Source: Candidatus Poseidoniales archaeon (GTDB lineage Archaea; Thermoplasmatota; Poseidoniia; Poseidoniales; Thalassarchaeaceae). From it: DNA of 64,000 nucleotides. Position numbers and translations under genes: made by a program. Shown here one piece after another: positions 27,160 through 39,100 of this stretch. Every line of letters starts with the position of its first letter. Position 1 is the stretch's first letter. The notes beneath the pieces are model-generated. The model ran no database searches, had not been told where the DNA came from, and worked only from the letters and a program-made list of their open reading frames with translations. Location: contig JAPOFX010000006.1 in the NCBI GenBank assembly GCA_028283505.1, forward strand, positions 21,821-85,820. Reading direction: 5' to 3'.

Positions 27160-30120
27160 TTGTGTCGGCGGTTAATCGTGCAAGAGAGGAGTACAGCGAA
27201 CTCTGTCCATGGGCGATTCGCGTCAGCATTGGTGCTCAGCCTCCTTTTCATGACCTCTTCCTGGGTCACTGCTGTCTCGGATCTGGAGTTGGTAGATGGT
27301 ACCAAATTCAACTCATCAAGTGATGTACAAATGAATTTGTATACCATGTACATAGCTTCTCAAAACTCCTCTGCAGGAGGCGATGGGTTCATCACTACTC
27401 AGGTTCCAGAGTCAGGAGGTCAAGAGTCAATGAGCGCCTTGAGCAATAGTGTGGAATTCAGGACGAGTCCAATGCTCTCCAGTTTAGAGGTGGCTGGAAG
27501 GCCAAACCACGGTTCTGGGTCTGGTTCATATTATCTCCCGATTGGTATTTTCTTGAGATCAACCGGCCCGGATACAGCGACTGTTGACTGGACAATTACT
27601 CTGAAAGCATCCGGCTCACAAGTTGGTTCTGCATCATGGTCCTCCGAGGCCTGCAATCCCGGGTTGACTCAAAGTTGTAGCTTTGATCATGAGACCTTTG
27701 AGATAGACATCGGAAGCGGCGAGACTTTCACTATCGACAAAGACGAGAGATTGGAATTAATTATTGATGCAGACATGTCTGGTTGCGAAGGAGGAGGAGG
27801 AAGTCCTTGGGGCGGCGGAACCAGTTGTGAGGCAGAGGTCGCGTGGAATGAAATCGATGGTGACGAAAGATTTAGCACTATAGAGATAGAGGCAAATGCG
27901 ATAGCAAACAGCCTTGTTCTCCTCCAGAGAGAGGGTGCTGAGCTAGCCGAGGGGCCTGAACTAGACTGGTATCCAAATGACATTCTTTCAGAGAGGGTGA
28001 TGCAGTTCTCATTTGATGTAAAGAGCAGTTTCGGAAGGTATGATGTTGATTCAGTGAGGCTCTTGATGAGGGACCCCAATGGTGCTTACAGAATAGATCA
28101 CGTTATTGATGAGGATGACGAAGACATCGAAGATACTAGTCAGGGTATTTTTGGAGAATACCTTTGGTCTTACCCAAGTGGTATTCCATCCGGCGAGTAT
28201 ACAGTCGAACTAGAGGTGTCCGATATACAGGGAAATAGTGTTATTGTGGAGCATGAGCCTGTTATAATGGAACAGTGGGGAGTCGCGCTCAAACACCGAA
28301 ATGATAGATCGACAGAGTACATAGCTCCTGAACAAACAACCGCTGTTCCTCTACAAATGGTGCACAGAGGAGATTCGACCAAGTCAATGGATGTGGATCT
28401 TGAAGTATTGACAAATTTCCCAAGCTCATGGCTCATTGAATTCGACTCTCCCGGAGGTTACACACTCAATTCGGGAGGAGACATATTAAACCCAATTTTG
28501 ACACTCACTGCTCCAGAGGACCTAACCGGTGCCCCCAGCTCAATCGACATCAGGGCTGTAGCCGAGGCAGAAGTCGATGGAGTGCTGCAAGTAGTCCACC
28601 AGGATACATTGCAGATAGACCTAGAGAAGATGGATGTTTTCCAGCCACCCCAAGTGTCAATATGGTCCGAAGACCATGAAATCGCCGTTGCGAACTCTTC
28701 TAGACCGGATGACTTTGATGCTTCAGCAAACAGCTATGTCGATTACAATCAATTTACGCCGTTTCTTATGGAGATCTTCAATACAGGTTTTGATGCGGAT
28801 GAGTTCAAAATCGACGTTTTACAAAGAGCGAAGGCGATAATCCAAGTTTACGACAATGACACCGGGGAAAGAATTCTCGAGGACGACGGGGATGGGACCT
28901 ACCACACTGCACTTCTGGACAGGCATCAGACACAAACTCTGAGGATTTTAGTCAAACCGTCTTCTGACAGGCTAGACCCCGATATTGGAACGATAGAGTT
29001 AGAGGTCGTCAGCACAGGGCAGAGCAACCTCTCTTCTACAATAGATTTCACCATCCAGAGGACATTCGGTATCAGGGCTGAAGTTTCATACGATTGCGAC
29101 GGATCGCCCCTAGGCCACATAGAAGTTTCTCTCTGCTCTCCAGGAACAGGTAAATCAGAAGTCACACTCAGAGCCAAAATTACCAATACAATGTCATCAG
29201 GAGAATCAGCGACATGGTGGAGGATACAAAATCCCGCCTCACTGGAAGAGAATACAGAAAGAAATGCCGCATATGGACAATGGCAATTCAGAATTGAAGA
29301 CGATTCAGGCAACGCTGTACCCAGAGTCTCCTTGGCACCGGGGGATCAAATTGAGGTATTCGTTACGGTGACTCTCACTAGTCAGGTAGAATTCGGCAAT
29401 CATACGGTTTATTTAAGAATCGTCGAGGATATCCCGGACGCGGACCCGAGATATTTCGATCTGCCAATGATATTCGAAATCGACTCAGACGATCCAAAAT
29501 TGGAAATCGTCCAAGTTTCTCCAAATAGGCTGCTTTCTCCCGGAGATACTGTCGAGATTCAAATGAAAGTGAAGAATCTGGGCAACAGTCCCCTAACTAT
29601 TCTCTTGGAGGCCGAATCTGAGTCATCAGGATGGAGTGTGGAAATAGATGGACCTTCCAACTCAGTACTCATTATTTTAGATCCATTTGACGAAGTTACT
29701 TTCGTTCTTGAGGTGTCAGTGCCAGCTTCCTCAAATAATGGTGATACATCAAGAATAGAGGTATCTGCCACGCCCTTCGATACTGATCAAAGCTGGCCAG
29801 ATGAATTGACAGCAAAAACATCAGTGGTCATGACTGTGGGCATAGACTCTCTGGTAGAGCGCCTAGTGAACGAATTCACCTACCCACGGATTTCCACGTA
29901 TGTAGTCGGAATAATAGCATTCATGTTATTGATAGCAGGAACGCAATCGGCTCTAAATCGGAGAAGGTGGAAGTCACACATGGCCTACTTGGAGGCCATA
30001 TCAGACGACTCCGAGGAGGACATTGAGGACCAAGACGACATTCCCGCGCCAGTTCTTACTGTAGAAGAGCCCGAGGTAGAGGATATAGCCTACGACGACG
30101 ATGACATCGAACTAGTCTAA
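27160..30120 (+). CDS. Large secreted/membrane-anchored surface protein with NEW3/CARDB-like domains and acidic cytosolic tail (start uncertain: TTG 27160 or GTG 27178)
   Basis: N-terminal hydrophobic signal (FASALVLSLLFMTSSWVTA), LSPGDTVEIQMKVKNLGNSPL, C-terminal TM ISTYVVGIIAFMLLIAGTQ and Asp/Glu-rich tail. Confidence 0.85.
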   Translation: MCRRLIVQERSTANSVHGRFASALVLSLLFMTSSWVTAVSDLELVDGTKFNSSSDVQMNLYTMYIASQNSSAGGDGFITTQVPESGGQESMSALSNSVEFRTSPMLSSLEVAGRPNHGSGSGSYYLPIGIFLRSTGPDTATVDWTITLKASGSQVGSASWSSEACNPGLTQSCSFDHETFEIDIGSGETFTIDKDERLELIIDADMSGCEGGGGSPWGGGTSCEAEVAWNEIDGDERFSTIEIEANAIANSLVLLQREGAELAEGPELDWYPNDILSERVMQFSFDVKSSFGRYDVDSVRLLMRDPNGAYRIDHVIDEDDEDIEDTSQGIFGEYLWSYPSGIPSGEYTVELEVSDIQGNSVIVEHEPVIMEQWGVALKHRNDRSTEYIAPEQTTAVPLQMVHRGDSTKSMDVDLEVLTNFPSSWLIEFDSPGGYTLNSGGDILNPILTLTAPEDLTGAPSSIDIRAVAEAEVDGVLQVVHQDTLQIDLEKMDVFQPPQVSIWSEDHEIAVANSSRPDDFDASANSYVDYNQFTPFLMEIFNTGFDADEFKIDVLQRAKAIIQVYDNDTGERILEDDGDGTYHTALLDRHQTQTLRILVKPSSDRLDPDIGTIELEVVSTGQSNLSSTIDFTIQRTFGIRAEVSYDCDGSPLGHIEVSLCSPGTGKSEVTLRAKITNTMSSGESATWWRIQNPASLEENTERNAAYGQWQFRIEDDSGNAVPRVSLAPGDQIEVFVTVTLTSQVEFGNHTVYLRIVEDIPDADPRYFDLPMIFEIDSDDPKLEIVQVSPNRLLSPGDTVEIQMKVKNLGNSPLTILLEAESESSGWSVEIDGPSNSVLIILDPFDEVTFVLEVSVPASSNNGDTSRIEVSATPFDTDQSWPDELTAKTSVVMTVGIDSLVERLVNEFTYPRISTYVVGIIAFMLLIAGTQSALNRRRWKSHMAYLEAISDDSEEDIEDQDDIPAPVLTVEEPEVEDIAYDDDDIELV

Positions 30121-30162
30121 GCTTGTTGAGGCAATGTCCGAACGGCGCTCCATTCCTCTTAA

Positions 30163-33100
30163 GTGCCCTACTTTCTGCCAATCAGTTTGGTGAGTAGCGT
30201 GCGCAATGCAGGAGGACGGTCCCAAGACAACTCTGTAATCACCAAAAGGCGCTCAGCAATCCTATTCTCCGCCTTAATGCTTCTCTCATCATATTCCGCT
30301 TTGGAATTCAGTGCGTGGGAGGCTCTGGCGTCCTCTGACCAGGATGGCGATGGACTTTCATACGGGTTAGAATTTTACATTAATACACAACCTCAGGACT
30401 GGGATTCCGATAATGACGGCCTTCCTGACGGGTGGGAATGGCAATATGGGCTGAACCCACTGTCTCCCAATGGAGACAACGGCTCAACGGGCGATCCAGA
30501 TGGTGACGCTTTTAGTAACCTCAATGAGTATCAATACTCCATTCCCACCGGTTGGGATCTTTCATCAACCCCAAACGTTCTGGATAACGGAGTTTGGTGG
30601 AACGGTACAGTACCAGTGAGAGATTGGGACGAGGAGAGCGCAATGCAACTAATCCAGGGACTCAACTCAGATGGTGCAGATGAGGACCCCAGGGGGAATG
30701 TATGCTTCAACACGTTTGATGATGACAAAGACGGAATGGTCGACAACTTCGACGGTGATGGTGACGGAGACTCGGATTGTTCGAGTGACGATGACGATGG
30801 CGATGGTCTAATCGACGAGGATCCGGATGGATGGGATACCGATGGAGATGGTATGCCGGATGGCTGGGAGGCGGCAAACGGCTTGGACCCCACGTCAAAC
30901 AGCAACCAGGACGGAACCTTCGGAGATCCAGACGGCGATGGACTAATCAACATCAAGGAGTATGTAAACCCCGCATGGGGTACTAGGAACGGCACAACTA
31001 CGCCTCCTACACAATATTTCCGACCGGGCCCTCTTGCAATGACTGCCACTGAAACCCCATGCAATCCCGTATTGTCCTTGGGGCCAGGTGGTTGTGAATT
31101 CCTTACTGCTGAGGTCGATGGAATAACCTCAACAGACCCCCAGTCAAATGACACAGACGGGGATGGTCTCAACGACTCCTACGAGGCACTTATCCTCCTC
31201 ACTGACCCGACATCAGTTGATACTGACTCCGACGGAATAGAGGATGGCATAGAGGTTCTGGGCCAGTATGGGGACCCTCCACAGGCCAGTGACCCTAGAA
31301 ATAATAACACAGATGGGGACCAATTCGATGACGGGGAAGAGGATCTCAACGGTAATGGGATCGTTGACATGAATGAGACTGACCCCACTAGGATAGAAGA
31401 TTCAGGCGACTTCGACGGAGATGGTATCCAAAATTGGGAAGAGAATATGACGTGCACCCTATGGAACGTTTTCGATACTGATGGGGGAGGAGTTTCAGAC
31501 GGAGACGAGCTCCTACCTTTCCACAACTCAAACCCGTGCCTTTCAGAACAGACCTTGACACTTCAGATACTCGCCTGGGACGCCGTAACGTCAGCACTAA
31601 CACTCAACTCCACTGCGGATTTAGATCAATCCCCGATAGATTGGAGGCAAAATGATGCCCCCATGGCATACTACGTTCAATCAAACGGTACTCTGGTTGA
31701 CTTCAGGTACGAATCAGTGGACATCGGAGTTCTGAGGAATGTCGATACCGACCTTCCAGCTAACACCTCTACAGTCCTCTTTACAAACTTCTCATGGTGT
31801 TGGGACGCATCAGTGGGTGCGGTGAACGATCCTATTTGTGACGACGACTACTCTGATTCAGATGGAGATGGACTGGCGGATTGGGAGGAATACCTGGCCA
31901 CATGGGGTTTCCCAACCAATCCGAATTTGGTCGATACGGACTCCGATGGCGTAGATGATTTAGACGAGATTTTGAATGGAACGGACCCATTGGAACCATG
32001 TGAAAATTTACTTGACACCGATGGTGACGGTTTGAACAACTACTTCGAGAACACTACGGGGTGCGTGGTTATCTTCCCGGGGATGGGAGGTAACTTCACG
32101 AATGACACGTACTTCACTCTATGGAATGAATCTGATACAGACAATGGGGGCGTTACAGACTTCCAAGAGTATCTGGACGGAACGAACCCACAGGATAATC
32201 CCAATGACGATAGAAATCCAGTGGATACCGATGGAGATGGCATACCTGACACTATTGAAAACTCAACAGGAACCGACTGGAGAGACCCCGATACCGACGG
32301 AGGGGGAATTCCCGATGGCCAGGAGTGCACTTCCGAGTTCTGGGACGGACAGTGCGAAGGCTCAGCAGGGGACCCATGGGACCCATCCGATGACATTTCA
32401 CAAAACTCCATGTACCTCTTAGCCACTACCCAATCCTCTATTCTGGACTCAACAAACAAGATATATTGGAGGTGGCATACCTATGACCATTATACAAGAA
32501 TTTCCTGGGGTGTTAATACTACTCTGGTTGGAAATACCCAAATGTCAACAGATTTCTCGACCACACAAGGGGTGGCTGACCAGCAATTCTGGGATAATTC
32601 GACACTCATGGGATGGGAGATTCAATACGAGGGTCCCGGTGTGGCTGATACGGGCGAGGAACTGATCCTCCCTCACAATACGGTCAATTTCACAGGATGG
32701 ATTGACCCAACAGCAGGACTGAATTTCTCAAACTTCACGAGAGACGTCTTGGTTGATGGATCCTCCGTTGATACGGTTTTCATAACCACTCCTCAAGTGA
32801 CAATCACTCAGGCGATACGAGAGAACACCACAGCATTCACCGGCACCGACTATGCCACAGACCTGCCACGAGAGTTTACTGATAGGGGAGGTGCTCAGGA
32901 ACTCGTAACTGGTATCACTCAATCCGTCATAAATGATTCAGGCGCACTCTCAGCATGGGACAAAGTTTCGGCCATCGCGAACTTCTTGACTAACGGAAAT
33001 GATACATTCACATTCCTAAGGAATAACAATGGTACTGAAGTCCCTGATATGGTTGAGGATGAAGGAGATTTAGCCTATTGGATGCTTAATAATTCATTTG

Positions 33101-36100
33101 AGGGAAGCTGTGATCAATTCTCTTCCTTGTTTGCAGTCATGCTCAGAACCGTCGACATACCATCCAGAAAGGTCACAGGGTTCTCAGGCGGCTACTGGAA
33201 TGGAGAAGCATTCGAAGTATACGGGAAGGATTTCACATCATGGGTGGAAGTACACCTGCAGACCAATCAGAACCTAGGTGATGCGGATCTTGGCTGGATA
33301 CCTTTCGAGGCTTGCCCACCCATGTCCATAGTTGAGGTATCGGACGAGACCTGGGGGCCATTATCGGTCGACAGGGACTTGGCAGGGGACTCAATATGGA
33401 TGAATGGTACTCTGAGATTCTCAGATAACCAGACAGCTGTTGACGGGGTAACCGTGGAAATGTATCTGGTCAAATCAAATATGACTTCGTTAATTCCGGG
33501 AATCGCAGCATCTTCTGAGCACTTTATTGGCTCTACCGTAACCGACGCAAATGGCTCATTTAACATCACAGGACTACCGTCAGAAGCTGTAGATCCAGGC
33601 AATGCTTCCCTAGTGGTACTAACAAAAGCGTTGGGTTATGTAGGATTTCAAGGAATCTACTCCAACTGGGATTTGAATATCTCGGATGATATCTCAATCA
33701 ACATCACTGAGCCACAACCAATCGTAGAACCCAAGTTAGGTATCGGTGTAAACACCACAATATCGGGCTTAATGACCCTGGAGAATGCTCCGTATAATGA
33801 TGTTTCGCTAATAGATTCTATGCAGGTCATAATGAACTACACGACAGTTCAGGATGGCCCAGTGAGTCTTATCTCAAGTGTGGGGCCAGGTGGTTACTTC
33901 GAGTTCTCCGTCTCAATTAACGAGAGTGAGCAAGAGGGCCTTGTAGCCGCAACGATTGATTACGTCGGATGGCACCAATATGACCTGAACAACGCTACAA
34001 GCCCAATTTACCATATTAGACCAACTTCTAAGTCATTTAATCTAAACCTAACCCAGGCCCCGAATTTAACGATCACACTAGAAGGAGAAGGACTGAATAA
34101 TACTATTCTGGAAATTAACAGGCCTATCTACCTCAATGGGACGGCTCTAAGCAAATCTGAGACGCCTGAGGCCCTCAATGGGACTCTGGAATTTCAGATG
34201 AGAAGATCAGGTACCAATGCACCATTTATCACCCTTGCTAGCTGGTATCTCAATGATTCTGATTGGCTCTCCTCACCAGGCCAGTTTTCTTTGAATTGGT
34301 CATTCTTAGACTCCGATGTCCCCATTCCTGCTGGCCTAGTTGAAGTAAGGTATCAGTATCTGGCCGATCAGTTGTTTGCCAGAGATGAATCTACTGTAGT
34401 GGATGAGCATGGAATAAAGAGCTACATACAATTCAACTACACGATGAGCCCATCTCCTAAAGGCAGTGTATCAGAAGTCCTTGTCAGACTGTCGGACCAC
34501 ACCGGATCTGAGATTACCTCATACCCAGGGGCATTCTCACTCCTAGTGGATGGAACAGAGGTATGGAACGAATCCGCCCCTGATGTCCCAAAGGTAATGA
34601 CATCCTGGACGCCCTCACTTTTGGTCGATGCAGGGGACTATCCATGGGTTTTGAGCTACAACGGCTCCACATGGGTCGGCCCTAACTCCACTAGCGATAC
34701 AGTTAGGATTCAAGGAAGGGCTTCTCCCAGTTATTCGTTAGGCACCGAATGGGTCCCAATGGGCAATACAACATGGGTCACAGGAACAATTGTTGATTTT
34801 GACCTAAACACCACAGTCACTGGAAATAACACATCCGTATCTCTGTTCTTGGATGTCCCCTCTTCTCTACCTGCAGGGCCAGATGGCAACCCGTTGCCTC
34901 CTGACAGGTATCCATTAGGTTCGGATTGGCTAAATTTAAACAATGGTGAATTCAACATCACATTCTCTATGCCGGGCGGAATCGGTTCTGGCGTTTATGA
35001 TGCAGTAATCATACTTGACTTCGAGAAGAACTCGCCAGATGGGGTCCCCTACTATTTTGATCCATCCCCAGAAAATAAATTTGATATTGGCATCCAGACA
35101 ATGTTCGATGTTGAATCTAATGTCACTAGTGCCATAGTTGTCGCAGGAGAGAACCTGACAGTCTCTGCCACTGTCGTAGATATCGAAAACAATGAACGGT
35201 TGAATAATGCAACTGCGGAGATTTACTTTGATTGGGGGGGCCCTCTGCAACAACTTTTGAACACCTCCATCACCGGCACGGATGGGGTAGTTGAATTCCA
35301 AACTTTAGTTCCGAGCGATTCCCCACCCGGTTACTATGATGTTCTTGTATTAGCCCCCGATGACTTAACCGACTCACTAGATACCCCCAACGCCGGAAGG
35401 TGGCTATCGGGTGAAACTCTCCTGAACCTAACTGTGCAAGTTCAGAGCAACGTCAGAATTGATAATGCTCCACTTCCAGAGGTAACTGCAGGTCAATCCT
35501 TTTTGATTGACGGACAAGTTTTGGATTCTTTCGATCAAAATAGATCGGTCGATGGCCCAGTGTCTCTAGAGGTATTTTTCTTGAACGATCCGAGTGAAAA
35601 GCTTATCACGGGCTTTGCAACTACCTCAAATGGCTCATTCAGTCTCACAGTTCCAACTGATCCATTCGGAGACGGAGTCACCAGTGGACTGAAAACTCTC
35701 GTGATTAGTGTAGAAAACGGAAGTAGCCCATTTTACCTCACTGGGTCCGGTTCAGAATCTATTCTGGTGAGGGGTGTTGTTCAATTCAATGACAGGGTCC
35801 CCTTGATCAATACAATTGTAGACAGAGGGTCATCCATCTCATTCGGGGCCAAAATTGTTGAGTCGTCAGACAACGATAGGGAACTCCAAGGAATGAATGT
35901 ATCCGCTAGATTCCACGATACTTGGATTTCCACAGAGGCTACATCTGACTCAGGGGGAATCGTCAATTTCTCATTTGATGTCCCTCACTCGCACCCCCTT
36001 GGGACAATAACAGTCATGCTGATGTTCAATGGTTCAAATGGAACAGAGACCCTACACTCTTCATTCACATTTATCAACACGATAATAATTAGGTCTCCCA

Positions 36101-39100
36101 CCTCGATAACTTTTAGCCCGATTACCTCCAATCCCTCTGCAGGAGACTTCCTTGATCTATCTGGAAACCTTACTTCCAGCAACGGCAGTGGCATCGTAGA
36201 CAGGTCAGGAAATCCATTATCGCCAAGTCTGACCTTCCTTATTGATGGGTCATCAAATGGATTTTCTGTCACTGGAGGTTCGGTCAGCCCCAACGGAAGT
36301 TGGAATGCTAGGATATTTTTGGATATGTCATTCCCTAGGGGGACCCACAACATTACCGCTACATATACTCCTACTGTAAATTATTACAGCTCCAGCTCTG
36401 GCGACACTACTTTCGATAGTCGTGGTTTTTCAATGGTTTCGATCATTTACCCAACTGACCTCGATCCCGATGCAAGAACAATCAGGGGAGACTCGTTCGA
36501 TCTCAACATTTCTGTTATCGATAATTCAGGAGCGAACGTTAACGATGTTGAGGTAAAGGTCCTGATTGATGGCTTAGAACATTCAACAGGACTTACTGAC
36601 TCTCAGGGCCTGGTGAATACCAGTATTTCTACCGAATCTAATAGGGATCCTGGGCCAATGACAGTAACAGTCGTGTTCGAAGGTATCAACGGAACTACCG
36701 GTTTACTTGGAGATCAAACCTGGACAAGAGTTGTCATTCTTGCCCCAACTGTAATTGATGTGACTGCCATTTCAGGTACTTCTGTGGCAGGGGAGCAAGT
36801 AATTTTCTCAGGAACACTTCTTGATGAACATGGAATGCCTCTGATTGAGGATGGTGCCCCGAAAGGAGGAGTCTTGCACCTGTCGGTCGATGGGATAGAC
36901 GTGGGACCAATCTACATTGACGTTTCTAATTCCACCACAGGTACATGGCAAATAACATACGACATCCCTCTAGACACGGACTACGGTCAGCACACTTTCA
37001 CGATAGAATTCCTCGGCGGTTTCACGTGGGTGGACCCAATGGGACAGGGGGATTCCTTGAATCCAGAATATTATCTCGCTTCGGAAATCACCCTTCCATT
37101 CAACGTGACACAGACTTCACAGGTTGTCCTTACTACTCCCCAAGGTGAGATTGATAGAAATGAGCTCCTACTGATTGAAGGTATTCTCACCGATGGGGCC
37201 GGAAGGCCGTTGGATAACAGAACTCTTGAAGCCTACATGAATGGCCAATTACTGACTTCGCTTAACGTGGATTCAAACGGTTCATTCAGTCTGTTCTTTC
37301 CGGTTCCGTCTAATATGCCATTGGGTCCAAGAGAAGTGACCTTGGAATTCCAGGGGGAGGAATTTATTATTGGCTCAAATTCTACAACTATCTTTACAGT
37401 TTTTTCCCCGACCACGTTATCTTTGACTAGTCCAGAGCCACTTGCGGTGGGCGATGTGCTAAATCTAAGAGGCGACATTAGAGATAACCTTCCAGATGGG
37501 TGGCTCGCAAATCACTCTCTTCAGATATTTATCGATGGGATTCTAATTGGAACTACAATTTCTGAAGAAGACGGGTCTTGGCATCTTTCATGGATAGTAT
37601 CGGAGTTCCTAGACGTTGGAGTGCACAAGATAACAGTCATTTCTCCCGATCAGGGTTACTACAGGCAATCCACAGCTGAGGCTAATCTCTCCATAGCCTA
37701 CCACACAACCATTAATCTGAACGTTGAAAATAGCGTGGCTACTAGAGGCGGGAAGTGGGATTTCTCCGGTAGGCTTTATGATTCCGACAGTGATGGTACT
37801 CCCGGATTGGAAGGAAGAAACATTACATTTTTCCTGGATGGTGACGAAATTACCACGATTTCTACAGGTACAGATGGAACATTTTCACTGACATACGATC
37901 TCGGATACTCCATATCTAGAGGCGGCCATGAGATCAAAGTGGTATACTCAGGAGAGGAACTTTACCTTTCCTCTACAATAAGCACCACTGTTTTCTCAAA
38001 GGCCGACATCGAGATTGAATTACTAACTATCTCAGACGAGGTCGTCAGGGGAGACGAGACTAGGCCAATTAAGATCAGGGGCAGGATATTGGAGATTGGT
38101 GGAGATGCCAATACCATGGAGGAGATGGAACTCTCGCTGAGTTGGGAGGAATCACTCGAGCCTAATGCCGTGATTTCATGGGACCCTGCAACCGGACAGT
38201 TCCTAATTACTTCCAATGCGAAGACATACATGCCACCCGGCCCTTCAAACTTCACGATAGACGTAAGTCCTGATGCAGAGAGATTTTTGAATGGGGCTTC
38301 CATAGATTTGGATATCCAAATTTTAGTCAGCGTAAACTTCGAGTTCATCCCCGACTCCCTGTTCATTAAGAGAGATCAAAATAAGATTTCTGGTAAAATA
38401 AATGTCACGGCATCTGATGATAATCGTAGACCTCCCATTGAGGGGGTTTCCATTACCGCCAGACTAGTGAATGAGACCGCAACCCACTTCACAGTTGTCG
38501 GGATGACCGACGAGAATGGAATTTTCGATTATCAATTCGAGTCATTCCATGAAGACCACCCATTCTGGGATAGGTCATTCTGGGGTGTTTTAAGCATCGA
38601 GTTTAGTTCTGATTCGGAAATTATTGATCCGGTTAATTCAACTCAGTTATCCCTGTTTAGCGAAGTGAGTATCAGCTACCAAGCCGAGGAGTCTGAGTCC
38701 CTACTACAGCCAGCAATTCTTTCTATTATACTAGTCATTGTCATAGGAGTAGTTTCAATGCTTGTTGTATCATTGAGGAGAAAGAGGCAAGCTGCAATAG
38801 ATGAGTTAGCTGGGGTATTCAGTTACACGGCAGAACTCTTGGCTGCAGGAGATGAGGTAAGGGAAGCAATCTTCAATTGCTACGAGGGACTTTGTTCCAT
38901 CTTGATGGGCCGAGGTTTCCTCAGGAGAGATTTTGAGACTGTCAGAGAATTCGAGATGGCAATTAGAAGCGCTTTGCCGATTAGCGAGCAGTCCCTTCTC
39001 TCATTGGATAGAATTTTCGAGGAGGCCAGATACTCCAGTCATATTCTAGGGGAGCCTCATAGGGAGAGCGCACAATTGGCTCTAAACTCTGTCCTACAAG

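Noticed and set aside
30531-31172. 213-aa minus-strand ORF (Ser/Pro-rich)
   Set aside because: Antisense shadow of the Asp/Gly-rich TSP3 repeat codons; repetitive low-complexity translation, no RBS or independent motif.
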